DNA of 64,000 nt from Williamsia sp. CHRR-6 (GTDB lineage Bacteria; Actinomycetota; Actinomycetes; Mycobacteriales; Mycobacteriaceae), in NCBI RefSeq assembly GCF_018474015.1, contig NZ_JAHCSG010000006.1, positions 1 to 64,000 of the forward strand. Direction: 5' to 3'. Both the position numbers and the translations under genes were made by a program. Within the stretch, counting starts at the first letter, position 1. Each line of letters begins with the position of its first letter. Under the pieces are notes generated by a model. That model was given only the letters and a program-made list of their open reading frames with translations. It was not told where the DNA came from and made no database searches. Below, one piece after another: positions 41,401 through 52,500 of this stretch.

Positions 41401-42590
41401 GGCAGTGTGCGCCAGGCGGTTTCGCCGGCAACGGTCTCGACGAGGTGTTCGCCAAGCTCGACACCTACCTCTCGGACGTTCCGCAGTACATGCGCGACAG
41501 TCTCACCCCGCGATCCAGCCTGTTCTCCATGTTGCGTACCAGATTCGGCCACGTGGTGCGGCTGCGCGAGCACTTCCGGTCGATGCCCGAGATCATCGAG
41601 TACTCCTCGCGGCAGTTCTACCCGGACTCGCCGCTGGTGCCGGTCCGTCAGTTCGGCGCCGACCGGTTGCCGCCGCTGCGGACCGTCTTCGTCTCCGATG
41701 CCGTTGCCGAGGGCAGCAATGCGGGCCTGACCAACCAGGCCGAGGCCGATGCACTCGTGCAGGCGGTGGTCACGTGTGCTGCCGATCCGGCCTATGCGGG
41801 TCTGAGTTTCGGCGTCGTGGTGCTGCAGGGGCAACGGCAGGTCGACCTGATCGCGCAAAAACTGCGCGCGGCATTGCCGGCGGCCCAGTGGTACGACCGG
41901 TCGCTGCGGATCGGGACCCCGCCGGACTTCCAGGGCGATGAGCGCCATGTGGTGTTCCTGTCGATGGTGGTCTCGGCCGACCGGAATCCGGTGTCGCTGA
42001 CCCGCAGCGAGTCACAGCGCCGGTTCAACGTGGCGGCCTCGCGGGCCATGGAGCAGCTGTGGCTGTTCCACTCGGTGGGTTCCGACGCCCTCAAGGACAA
42101 CGATCTGCGGTACTCGTTGCTGTCCTACATGGAACGCACCGAGGGTGCGTTGGTCGATCCGATGCCCGACGAGGTGAGCGCCACCGAGCGGGTCGAGCCG
42201 TTCGAGAGCCTTTTCGAGCAACAGATCTTCCTCGAGTTGGTGGCTCGCGGCTTCCACGTCAATCCCAAGGTCTCGGTGAACAATCGGGTGATCGACCTGG
42301 TGGTGACCGGGGCCGACGCGCGGCTGGCCGTGGAGTGCGACGGTGACGAGTTCACCAGCACACCCGAGCAGGCCCGCGCCGACATGGAGCGCGAACGCGA
42401 GCTGCGGCGGTGTGGCTGGCGATTCTGGCGGGTCCGCGAGTCGGAGTACCTCCTCGACCCCAAGCGGGCGCTGGAGGGCGTCTGGCGCGAGCTCGAGGCC
42501 CGCGGTGTCGCGCCCGGATCGGTGGACGAGTCGGTGGCTGCGGTGTCGCGCGAGCCCTGGGAGCCCATCGACCTGACCGGCGGCGACTGA
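38421..42590 (+). CDS. SF1 helicase / Vsr-like endonuclease fusion (candidate defence protein)
   Basis: A 1389-residue protein. Residues ~1-270 are of unknown fold. The SF1 (UPF1/DNA2-like) motor has Walker A GPPGTGKT at 294-301, then a large insertion (~330-930) rich in helices, Walker B IVDEASQAD (DEAS at 968-971), VGDDRQCAPGG, LREHFRSMPEII, and the final motifs GDERHVVFLSMV and RRFNVAASRAMEQLWLF. The C-terminus (~1260-1375) is a PD-(D/E)xK domain of the Vsr/MTES_1575 type: D1292 (RVIDLVV), E1305 and D1307 (AVECDGDEF), then RCGWRFWRVRES. A start at GTG 38382 is also open; ATG 38421 has GAGGACGGG before it. Similar fusions include anti-phage proteins. The biological role here is untested. 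Confidence 0.85.
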   Translation: MTESMTGDDRRARVLRLLQFLHELIRARSTIVRNVDDHEEIVWLGDEWQIPVRTKAVPGERFMELRAEDKPDVFSLVARMIDGLAERPESLELVLADGLLGVSAGADGVAVNQHLLTQAVVAEHDHVAGVITIALAGDSVPDLQDSHLLTGLDGFDLNASAEVADAVSALPSVLASGMDEVLQRWRAEVPIDSAAVTLESKPALILRNRGSGPMLDYYETMLTALRDPEVDVPIGLAQLVEPIEAPERIERLAATGAMSAAELVEDALYPLPSNVEQRDILAQLGLDSGVVVEGPPGTGKTHTIANLMSALLAKGQRVLVVSEKAQALQVLRDKLPPELRELAVAITDVTKDGSASLIESVEAIAARKGTFQPRVVTSEIKNLRSKRDQARAKREQILREIWQLRESETEKHEWVAAGYSGTAAAIVRSCQAVADRYDWLPGPLESPLPPLDTDDMDRLLQLLRTRDDTWAARLGQRLPDLDAILPDSVTIDAICARIREQPVEKMTGSGSLLAILADVDSARLLTIKSTCEQLRAAVTEVRSFPDHLQEMAGRLLSGEAAYLWNRVTQISAVVDEATRRDREIGTHDVVVDGVPAAGAASVFDDAAQFLRSGGSWKSRFRKSPQQRAVEALGLSVTVDGRAPGGDATAMQLVADHLAVLQAVGTVQSILADVGVPVDDTGSRSAQLGQLVLLDARLGWVSELLVGRDSLVRTLESISPGGPRPKSIDEVAHVAEQTAAIAATNDAVLARRELDECARVLSAEVDQGPSAEGDALLAAIAAADADAIREARRAWNTARAQRDQQGALDLLELRLRQKAPQLHKLLRADAADPVWDVRLRELTDAWSWRRAYDWARDRSDPGREARLEADLDAVEADIAHFTAGLAAACAWRECLEQMTVAQVQALQSYRDHITNLGKGSGKHAERFRRAARSAMSQAQGAVPAWIMPISQVLSSIAPDQNSFDVVIVDEASQADITSLFLLWLAPRVIVVGDDRQCAPGGFAGNGLDEVFAKLDTYLSDVPQYMRDSLTPRSSLFSMLRTRFGHVVRLREHFRSMPEIIEYSSRQFYPDSPLVPVRQFGADRLPPLRTVFVSDAVAEGSNAGLTNQAEADALVQAVVTCAADPAYAGLSFGVVVLQGQRQVDLIAQKLRAALPAAQWYDRSLRIGTPPDFQGDERHVVFLSMVVSADRNPVSLTRSESQRRFNVAASRAMEQLWLFHSVGSDALKDNDLRYSLLSYMERTEGALVDPMPDEVSATERVEPFESLFEQQIFLELVARGFHVNPKVSVNNRVIDLVVTGADARLAVECDGDEFTSTPEQARADMERERELRRCGWRFWRVRESEYLLDPKRALEGVWRELEARGVAPGSVDESVAAVSREPWEPIDLTGGD

Positions 42591-42611
42591 CCGGTTCTCA
42601 GAGCCGGTTTC

Positions 42612-43052
42612 TCAGCGCTCCCCGTCGGCGACCGGCGCCACGAAGGCCGCGCGGATCGCGGTTGCCGTGGCGTCGGGGTCCCGATCGCGCCGCGTCACCA
42701 GCCCTGCCGCCATCGAGATCTTGTCGCCGTGGTGGCGCGGCACCACGTGGATGTGGCTGTGGAAAACGGTTTGCGCGGCCGCACGCCCGTCGTTTATCGC
42801 CACGTTCACCCCGTCTGCGGCCACCGACGACGCCCGCAGAGCGGCTCCCACGGCCCGTGCGGTGTCGAACATCCGGGCGCCCAGGGTGCTGGGGATACCG
42901 GCGAGATCGGGGATGTGTCGGCGCGGGATCACCAAGGTGTGACCTGGGCGGACCGGTCGGATGTCGAGGAAGGCGAGCACGTCGGCGTCGGAGTGGATGA
43001 GCCGCGCCGGTGCGGTGCCGGCGACGATCGAGCAGAAGACGCAGTCGTTCAC
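42612..43052 (-). CDS. HIT family protein (histidine triad)
   Basis: A 146-residue nucleotide hydrolase/transferase of the HIT family. CVFCSIVAGTAPARLIHSD supplies the two N-terminal cysteines seen in many members. RPVRPGHTLVIPRRHIPDL and the catalytic triad HSHIHVVPRH follow. GTG 43052 begins the typical N-terminus and has a -10-like element six bases upstream. It converges with the helicase-nuclease gene (21 bp apart) and is divergent from fas. Confidence 0.93.
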   Translation of the reverse strand: MNDCVFCSIVAGTAPARLIHSDADVLAFLDIRPVRPGHTLVIPRRHIPDLAGIPSTLGARMFDTARAVGAALRASSVAADGVNVAINDGRAAAQTVFHSHIHVVPRHHGDKISMAAGLVTRRDRDPDATATAIRAAFVAPVADGER

Positions 43053-43058
43053 ACCTTC

Positions 43059-43064
43059 ACGGTA
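43059..43064 (-). promoter_or_regulatory. Putative -10 element of the HIT gene
   Basis: On the minus strand TACCGT lies six bases before GTG 43052. Leaderless spacing; GAAGG between could also serve as a weak ribosome binding site. Confidence 0.4.
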
Positions 43065-43104
43065 CGAAGGCTGCGCCGGCGTCGGCGCCACGCACCCGAT
43101 CCGA

Positions 43105-43126
43105 ATCAGATAACGATCAGATAACG
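43105..43126. repeat. Tandem 11-bp direct repeat in the HIT-fas intergenic region
   Basis: ATCAGATAACG occurs twice in immediate succession. The AT-rich content stands out in this genome. With an 11-bp period the two copies lie on one face of the helix, as for a cooperative regulator site. Confidence 0.55.
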
Positions 43127-43223
43127 AAAATCGGTTCACGTGCGAAGGTGGGTCGCACTGGCGATCCCACGTGTGAACAGCGCCGATACCCAGACCCGGA
43201 TACCCCGGCGGCCCTTGGTGAAA

Positions 43224-43254
43224 GGTTACCCGTCGGGTTACCGGTGGGTATACC
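43224..43254. promoter_or_regulatory. GGTTACC repeats upstream of fas (candidate operator)
   Basis: GGTTACC at 43224-43230 and 43236-43242 are spaced 12 bp start to start, and a third related element GGTGGGTATACC follows at 43243-43254. The near-palindromic GGTWACC half-sites suggest a TetR-type or FasR-like regulator. Which protein binds is not known. Confidence 0.4.
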
Positions 43255-43552
43255 GAGCGGTCACCGGAGAACATGAGGAAACCCTCATTTTTCTGTGCGA
43301 ACATTGTCGCGTGCCCCAGACGTGGCACGGCGAGTACCCGACCCGGACTCGACCTGGCCCACGTTGTGAGCCAACGATTTTCGACCGCCTCGACGGTGAG
43401 ATGCGGTCACCCGGTGGTGGATTGCTCCGGCGACGACGCCGAGCCCACCCCAGCCACAACGGCGATCCACGCCTCCCACACCCCAACCGGATGACGACAT
43501 CCGGTGACCTCGTCGTACCCCGACGTCGAAGTGATCACAAGGAGTTCCACCA

Positions 43553-46500
43553 GTGACTGTCCACCAGTTCCGCAGCGGCCCCGGTGAATTCGCAGCAGCA
43601 CACCGTCCTGACGAGACGCTCATCGCCCGTCTGCGCGCGGGTGCCCCCTACGCGGTCAGTTTCGGTGGACAGGGTGTGGCGTGGTTGCCTGCACTGGCTG
43701 AGCTGGTCGTCGACGCCGAACTCGACCGCACCGTGGCCGGCATCGTCGGTGCCGCCGAGCGACTGCTGGAGCCCGTGGCCGACGCCATTGCTGCGGTACG
43801 CCCGGATGGATTCCACCCGCTGAGTTGGGTGCACGCATTGGGTGCCGACGAACCGGTACCCGCTGATGCGGTCCTCACCGGCGCGCCGCAGTCGGTGCCG
43901 GGGATCCTGCTGACCCAGTTGGCTGCGGTTGCCGCGTTGCGCAAACAGGGTCTCGACACCGCCGAGCTGGCACCCCGCGCCGTGGTCGGTCATTCCCAGG
44001 GGGTCTTGGCCATCGAGGCCATCACCGCCGACCCCGACAGCGCCAGCGGTGGTGCAGGCGCACTGCTCGCGCTGGCTCACCTCATCGGCGCCGCCGGTGC
44101 GCTGGTCGGGCGCCGGGCGGGCCTGGTGCATACCGCCGACGGTTCGCCGATGCTCTCGGTGACCGGTGTCGATCCTGCGCGCATCGACGAGCTTCTGACC
44201 CGCTACCGCGACTCGATCTCCGGTGTGGATCTGGCAGGCGTCCCCGCCACCGCAATCCGCAACGGTCGACGCGCCGTGGTCATCTCGGGCAGTCCTCGTC
44301 ACCTTCGCGCCTTCGAGCAGCTGTGTGAATCGGTGGCGTCGACCGAGGCGGCAGCCCGAGCCGACAAGGTGATCGGGGGTAGCCCCTTCGCGCCGGTGTT
44401 CGACCCGTTGAGCGTGGGTGTCGCCTTTCACCATCCCGGCCTGGCCGCGGCGTGCGAGATCGTGATGGCGTGGGCCGGTGCGTGTGGGCTCGACGTCGAG
44501 TGGGCCGGACGTCACGCCGCAGCCATCCTCACCGACCCCGTCGACTGGGTCGGGACCCTCGACGCGGTCGCCGAGCAGGGCGTGGAGTGGGTGCTCGACT
44601 TCGGTCCCGCCGACGTGGCCACCCGCCTGGCCGTGCCGGTGCTACGCGGTCACGGGATCGGGTGCATCTCGGTCAGTCTGCGCGGGGGCCAGCGAAACCT
44701 GTTCGCTCCCGGCGGGATTCCCGATGTGCAGAAGCCGTGGGCCCGCTACGCGCCGACGCTGATCACACTGCCCGACGGTTCAACCACCGTGTCCACCTCG
44801 TTCACCCGGCTCACCGGCCGTTCACCGATGCTGCTCCCGGGCATGACCCCGACCACCGTCGACCCGGCCATCGTCGCCGCCGCGGCCAACGCCGGGCACT
44901 GGGCCGAGCTGGCCGGCGGTGGACAGGTCACCGAGGAGATCTTCGCGCGCAACGTGGCTCGCCTGGGTGAGTTGCTCGAACCGGGGCGGCAGGTGCAGTT
45001 CAACACGCTGTTCCTCGACCCCTACCTGTGGAAGTTGCAGGTGGGCGGAAAACGACTGGTGCAGAAGGCCCGTGCCGCGGGGGCCGCCATCGACGGCATC
45101 GTCATCTCGGCGGGCATCCCGGAACTGGACGACGCGGTGGACCTGGTCGAGGAACTCGCCGAGGCCGGGATCACCTACGTGGTGTTCAAGCCGGGCACCG
45201 TCGAGCAGATCCGTGCGGTTGTGCGCATCGCCGCCGAGGTACCGCACCGAGCGATCATCGTGCACGTCGAAGGGGGCCGCGCCGGTGGGCATCACTCGTG
45301 GGAGGACCTCGACGACCTGCTGATCGCGACCTACGCCGAGCTGCGGGCCCGCCCGAACGCGGTCATCTGCGTCGGTGGCGGCATCGGCACGCCCGAGCGC
45401 GCCGCGGACTACCTGACCGGATCATGGTCGGCCGCATTGGGTTACCCCGCCATGCCGGTCGACGGCATCCTGCTGGGCACCGTGACCATGGCCGTGTTGG
45501 AAGCCACCACCTCGCCCGAGGTCAAACAGCTGCTGGTCGACACCCCTGGGTGCGACGAGTGGATCGGCGCCGGCCGTGCGATGAATGGGATGGCCAGTGG
45601 CCGTAGCCAACTCGGCGCCGATATCCACGAGATCGACAACGCCGCCTCTCGCTGCGGACGTCTGCTCGACGAGGTGGCCGGCGACGCCGATGCGGTGGCC
45701 GATCGCCGCGACGAGATCGTCGCCGCGCTCGACGCCACCGCCAAGCCCTACTTCGGTGACGTGAGCTCGATGACCTACCGGCAGTGGCTGACTCGCTACG
45801 CCGATCTCGCCGTCGGTGCCGACACCGACACCGAGGCGGTGTGGATCGACGTCACCTGGCGTGCTCGCTTCGTCGAGATGCTGCAACGCACCGAGGCCCG
45901 GATGCATCCGGCCGATCGTGGGACCGTTCCCACGATGTTCGCGGAGTCGACAGCCGCCGACAACCCGCACGTGGCCATCGACGTCCTGCGCGGCATGTAC
46001 CCCGAGATCGAGTGCGACATACTGCATCCCGCCGATGTCGTGTTCTTCCTCGAGCTCTGCCGGACGCCGGGCAAGCCGGTCAACTTCGTGCCCGTCGTCG
46101 ACAAGGATGTGCGGCGCTGGTGGCGCAGCGACTCACTGTGGCAGGCGCACGACCCGCGCTATCGCGCCGACGAGGTGTGCATCATCCCGGGAACCGTGGC
46201 CGTCGGTGGCATCACCCGCGTCGACGAACCGGTCGGCGAGCTGTTGAACCGGTTCGAGGCTCACGTGGTCGATCAGCTGCGCGCCGACGGTGTCACCCCG
46301 GTCCCGGCGTCGAGCCGGCGCGCGCTGGGGGTGGTGGACGGATCCGGTGTCCTCGTCGACGTCATCGAATCCGACAGCGTGGTGTGGGCCGGGCGCATCG
46401 TGCGCAACCCGATCGCATTGCTCGGCGGCATCGACCGCTGGACCATGCCCAACGCCGATCGGGCCGAACACGAACCCACCGGCTCGGTGCTCGAACGCAC

Positions 46501-49500
46501 CTCCGATGGCGCCGTGTTGCGGGTGCCCATCGCGAACACCGTCGTCGAGATCGCGATGGTCGTCGACGCCGGGATCGTCGACGGTGGTTGCCCGCGTGTG
46601 CTTCTCGAGGACGCGGCCGCAGCGATGCGTGCCATCCTGGCCGTCGCCGCGGGCGGCTCACTGCCCTCGGTCACCGACGGTGTGGCGATCACCACCGCGC
46701 GCTGGACGGCCGACCTGGCCGCTGATCACTCCGCGGTCACCGCCGCCACCCTGCCCGAACGGTTCAGTGCGTCGGTGCCTTCCGGCTCGTCGGGGTTCGC
46801 GGTGCCCGATGCGATGGTGGGCCTGTGCTGGCCCGCCGTCTTCGCTGTCATCGGTGCCGCCACCTCCGAGTCCGGTACCCCGATCGTGGAGGGCCTGCTC
46901 GACCTGGTGCACCTCGATCACACGGTGGCCACTGTCGCCACCCTGCCGCGCACCGACACCGATCTGGTCATCACCGCGCGGTCGGGCGCCGTCGTCGACA
47001 CCGACCTCGGTCGGATGATCGAGGTCGCGGTCGTCGTCGCCGACGAGGCCGGAACCGAGATCGCCACGATGACCGAGCGATTCGCCATCCGCGGTCGCTT
47101 CGGGTCTGCGCCACTGACCGATCCGGTTCGAGCCGGAGGAGCGATCGGCGAGGAGACGTCTGCGGCACGCCGACTGCTGCGCAAGGTCACCGTGGTGGCG
47201 CCGTCGCGGATGCACGGGTTCGCACTCGTCTCCGGCGATCGCAACCCGATCCACACCGACAGTGCCGCAGCGCGATTGGCGGGTCTCGGCGAGCCGATCG
47301 TGCACGGGATGTGGCTCTCGGCGGCCGCAGCACACGTGGTGACCGCCGCCGACAGCAAGAACCCGATCCCCGCGCCTCGTCCGATCCTGGGCTGGACGGC
47401 TCGGTTCATGGGCATGGTCCGCACGAATGACGAAGTGAGTGTGCGCGTCGACCGCGTCGGGCTCGACCACGGCTGCGAGGTGGTCGAGGTCACCTGCAGT
47501 GTCGGTGACGACCTGGTGATGACCGCGACTGCGCGGCTGGCCGCCCCGGTCACCGTGTACGCCTTCCCTGGACAAGGCATCCAGAGCAAGGGGATGGGGC
47601 TGGCTGCGCGTAGCCGGTCGAAAGCCGCCCGCGATGTGTGGGATCGCGCCGACCAGCACACCCGGGCCGCCCTGGGCTTCTCGATCCTGGCCGTGGTGCG
47701 CGACAACCCGACCACTCTGGTGGCCAACGGTGTCACCTACTCCCATCCCGACGGGGTGCTGTTCCTGACGCAGTTCACCCAGGTGGCCATGGCCACCCTC
47801 GGGGTGGCTCAGGTGGCCGAGCTGCGAGAGGCCGGTGGCTTCGTCGACAACGCCATCACCTGCGGTCACTCGGTGGGCGAGTACAACGCGCTGGCCGCCT
47901 GTGCCGGTGTGTTGCCCCTGGAAGCGGTCCTGGAGGTGGTCTTCCAGCGCGGCGAGGCCATGCACCATCTGGTTCCTCGCGATGACCTGGGCCGCAGCAA
48001 CTATCGGATGGCCGCCATTCGCCCCAGCCAGTTCGCCCTCGCCGACGCCGACGTCGTGGATTTTGTCAGCGGAGTGGGCGCCTCCTGCGGTGAGTTCCTC
48101 GAGGTGGTCAACCTCAACCTGCTCGGATCGCAGTACGCCATCGCGGGCACGGTGCGTGGCCTCGAGCACCTCGAGGTCGAGATCGACCGGCGCCGCGCGC
48201 AGGTCGGTGGCAAGCGTGCCTTCATCCTGATCCCCGGTATCGACGTGCCCTTCCACTCCACGGTGTTGCGGGCCGGCGTGGCCGAGTTCCGCACCAAACT
48301 GCAGGAGCTGCTGCCCGAGTCGTTCGATCCCGACATCCTGATCGGGCGATACGTGCCCAACCTGGTTCCTCGCGTGTTCAGCCTTGATCGCGCATTCGTC
48401 GCCGAGATCGCCGCCCTGGTCCCGTCGGAGCCACTGAATGCGGTTCTCGCGGACTGGGACCGCGCTGCGGCGGATCGGATCTCGTTGGCCCGCATCATCC
48501 TGGTGGAGCTGTTGGCCTGGCAGTTCGCCAGCCCGGTGCGCTGGATCGAGACCCAGGATCTGCTGTTCTCCGGTACCGACGTCGGTGGCCTCGGGGTCGA
48601 CCGGTTCGTCGAGATCGGCGTGGCCGCGGCCCCCACCCTGGCCGGACTGGCCACCAACACCCTGAAACTGGACGGCTACCGACGCGCCGCAGTACAGGTC
48701 CTCAACCTCGAGCGCGACAACGCGGTGATCGTCGCCCAGGATCCCGATGTCGAGATCGACGAGCCCGCCGAGGATTCGGCGTCCGAGGGCTCCCCGTCGG
48801 TGACCGACGAACCGGCCGCGCAACCGGTGGCCGCGCCGGTGGTCGCCACCCCGGTCGCACCAGCGGCCGCGGGCCCTCGACCCGAGGACATCGCTTTCGT
48901 CCCCGCCGATGCCGTGCGCGCCGTGATCGCACTGTGGACCAAGATGCGCACTGATCAGATCGGAGCCGTCGACACCATCGAGGCGCTGTGTGACGGGGTG
49001 TCCTCACGCCGCAACCAGCTGCTGCTCGACATCGGCGGCGAGTTGGGGCTCGGTGCCATCGACGGTGCCGCTGAGGCCGACATGGCCGCGCTCGCCTCCA
49101 CGGTGAATTCCCTTGCTCGCGGCTACAAGCCGTTCGGTTCGGTGTTGACCGACGCCCTCAACGACCAGATCCGCAAGGTGTTCGGCCCGGTGAACAAGCG
49201 GTCCTCTCACATCGCCGACCGGGTGTCGTCGGTGTGGGAGCTGGGCCCGGGTTGGGCGCTGCACACCACAGTCGCCGTGGCGCTGGGCAGTCGCGACGGC
49301 GTGTCGGTACGAGGAGGTGACCTGGGCTCGCTGGTGTCGGGACCGATCGCCACGGCCGATGCCCTCGACGCGCTCATCGACTCCGCCGTGCTCGCGGTGG
49401 CCGCCGAACGTGGTGTGGCGGTGGCCAAGCCGAGTGTCGGCGGTGCATCGGCGGGCTCGGTCGATCTCGCTGCCCTCGGTGAGTTGACCGAACAGTTCAC

Positions 49501-52500
49501 CGGACGCTCGGGCGCGCTGGCCACGGCGGCCCGCACCATCCTGAGCAAGCTGGGCTTGGCCGACGAGCCGTCGGCGCAGGAGCTCGCTGCCGACGACAAC
49601 TCCGCGGTGGTGCAACGCGTCAGCGCCGAGCTGGGATCGGATTGGATGCGGACGGTGGCACCGGCTTTCGACGAGCGTCGTGCCGTGCTGTTCGACGACC
49701 GGTGGGCCAGCGCCCGTGAGGATCTCGCTCGGCTGTGGATGGCGTCCGAGACCGAGCTCGACGTCGACTTCCACACGATCGCCTCCCGATTCGCCGGAGC
49801 CGGTGACATCGTTGCTCGCCATGCCACCTGGTGGCAGGGCAAGGCGTTGGCGGTCAGCAACCCGGTGCACGCCCGCATCTACGCCGAGATCGCCCATGCT
49901 GCAGAGGATCCCGGCGTCGGACAGTGGCAGTCTGAGGTAGCTGTGGTCACCGGAGCATCGCGTGGCTCGATCGCCTCGGCGGTGGTCGGTCGGCTGCTCG
50001 CCGGCGGAGCCACCGTCATCGCCACCACCTCTGCACTCGACGATGCGCGGGTGTCGCTGTTCAAGCAGCTCTACCGCGACCATGCTCGTGTCGGTGCCGC
50101 GCTGTGGGTGGTGCCGACGAACATGGCCTCCTACACCGATGTCGACGACCTGGTCGAGTGGATCGGATCTGAGCAGACCGAGAACCTGGGTGGCACAACG
50201 GGTCTGCTCAAGCCGGCGCTGAAACCGACGCTGCTGTTCCCGTTCGCCGCACCTCGCGTGGCCGGTGACCTGACCGACGTGGGTGGTCGGGCCGAGCTGG
50301 AGATGAAGGTCTTGTTGTGGTCGGTTGAGCGGCTGATCGCCGGGCTCGGGTCGATCGCCGCCGACCACGACCTCGCGGCTCGTCTGCACGTGGTCTTGCC
50401 CGGTTCACCCAATCGCGGGATGTTCGGTGGCGACGGCGCGTACGGCGAGAGCAAGGCCGCGCTCGACGCGCTGGTCACCCGCTGGGCTGCCGAGGACTCG
50501 TGGAACCGCACCGTCACCCTCGCTCATGCGCTGATCGGCTGGGTGCGTGGCACCGGGCTCATGGGCCACAACGACGGGATGGTGGCCGCAGTCGAGGCGG
50601 CCGGGGTCCGCACCTGGGCCACTGAGGAAATGGCTGACGAGCTGCTCGGACTGTGTGTGCCGGGCGTCCGCGAATCGGCCCGCACCGCGCCGATCGTCGC
50701 CGACTTCACCGCCGGCCTCGACGCGGGTGCACTCGATCTCAAGGCGCTGGCCGAGCAGGCTGCCGCCCACGGTGCGACCGACGACTCTGCGGTCGCCGAG
50801 GAATCGGCCGTCGGCTCGGTCGCCGCCCTGCCTGCGCCGGCTCGCCCGGCAGTCGCCACCACGCCCAGCTGGCCCACCATCGACGTCGATCCAGCCGATC
50901 TGGTGGTCATCGTCGGGGCCGGCGAGCTGGGCCCATACGGCAGCGCGCGTACCCGATTCGAGATGGAGGTCGACGACACCCTCTCGGCGGCAGGGGTGTT
51001 GGAGCTCGCCTGGAACACCGGACTGATCGTCTGGGAGCAGACTCCCAAGCCCGGCTGGTACGACGCGCAATCGGGTGATGCGGTGCACGAGAGCGAGATC
51101 GCCGACCGCTACCACGATGCGGTCATCGAGCGCTGCGGCATCCGGCGATTCGTCGACGAAGGCGCGATGGTCGACACCACCGCGCCGTTGCTCACCTCGG
51201 TGTTCCTCGACGAGGACCTGACCTTCGCCGTGGCGTCGGAGGAGGAGGCGCGTGCGTTCGCCGCCGCCGAACCCGAGCGCACCCGTATCGCCGTCGACTC
51301 CGGATCCGGCGAATGGCAGGTGACCCGGCGCGCCGGGACCGAGATCCGGGTGCCGCGTCGATTCACGTTGTCGCGCAGCATCGGTGGACAGATTCCGACC
51401 GGGTTCGACCCCACCCGCTGGGGCATCTCGCCCGACATGGCCGAGTCGGTGGACCGGGTGGCGCTGTGGAACCTGGTGGCCACCGTCGACGCGTTCCTCG
51501 CCTCAGGCTTCGAGCCCTCGGAGCTGATGCGGTGGGTGCACCCGGGCCTGGTGGCCAACACCCAGGGCACCGGCATGGGCGGGATGGAGTCGATGCGCTC
51601 GCTCTACATCGACACTCTGCTGGGCGAGTCGAAGGCGAACGACATCCTGCAGGAAGCCCTGCCCAATGTGGTTGCCGCCCATGTGGTCCAGTCCTACATC
51701 GGCAGCTACGGCGCCATGATCCATCCGGTTGCGGCGTGTGCCACCGCAGCGGTGTCGGTGGAGGAGGGCGTCGACAAGATCAGACTCGGCAAGGCCCTGT
51801 TCGCGGTGGCCGGCGGTTTCGACGATCTGGGTGTCGAGGGTGTCGTCGGGTTCGGTGACATGTCAGCCACCGCCGACTCGCAAAAGATGCTCGACAAGGG
51901 CATCGACCCCCGCCGGTTCTCCCGGGCCAACGACCGCCGCCGCGGCGGCTTCGTCGAATCCCAAGGTGGCGGAACAGTGTTGCTCGCCCGGGGGGACGTA
52001 GCCGCGCAGATGGGGCTACCGGTGCTGGGTGTGGTGGCCTGGGCGCAGAGCTTCGGCGACGGTGTCCACACCTCCATCCCGGCCCCCGGTATCGGGGCGT
52101 TGGGTGCGGCGCGCGGACGCGAACACTCCGGTCTCGCCGCAGCGTTCGCCGCGCTCGGTGTCAGTGCTGACGACGTGGCCGTGGTGTCCAAGCACGACAC
52201 CTCCACCAAGGCAAACGATCCAAACGAGGCCGACCTGCACGAGCGGCTGGCCGCAGCACTGGGCCGCAACGACGGGGCGCCGCTGTTCGTGGTGTCGCAG
52301 AAGTCTTTGACCGGGCACGCCAAGGGTGGTGCGGCGGCCTTCCAGCTGATCGGCATGTGTCAGATGTTGCGCGACGGCGTCATCCCACCCAACCGCAGCC
52401 TGGACTGTGTGGACGAGGCGATGGCCGAGCACGAGCACCTGGTGTGGCTGACCGAACCGCTGCGCACCGGGTCGCGGTTCCCGCTCAAGGCAGGGCTGCT

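Larger units (their letters stand above)
43053..43552. other. 500-bp upstream region of fas: repeats, no gene
   Basis: No gene is recognised between the HIT start and fas. The region holds the HIT promoter at its left end, a tandem 11-bp repeat at 43105-43126 and GGTTACC repeats at 43224-43254. It is a natural place for fas promoters and for binding of regulators such as FasR, known to act upstream of fas in mycobacteria. AAGGAG at its right end is the fas ribosome binding site. Confidence 0.7.

Noticed and set aside
46658-48823. A 721-codon minus-strand open frame inside fas
   Set aside because: High GC leaves antisense frames open; composition is His/Gln/Gly/Arg-rich with no motif, and fas is intact on the other strand.
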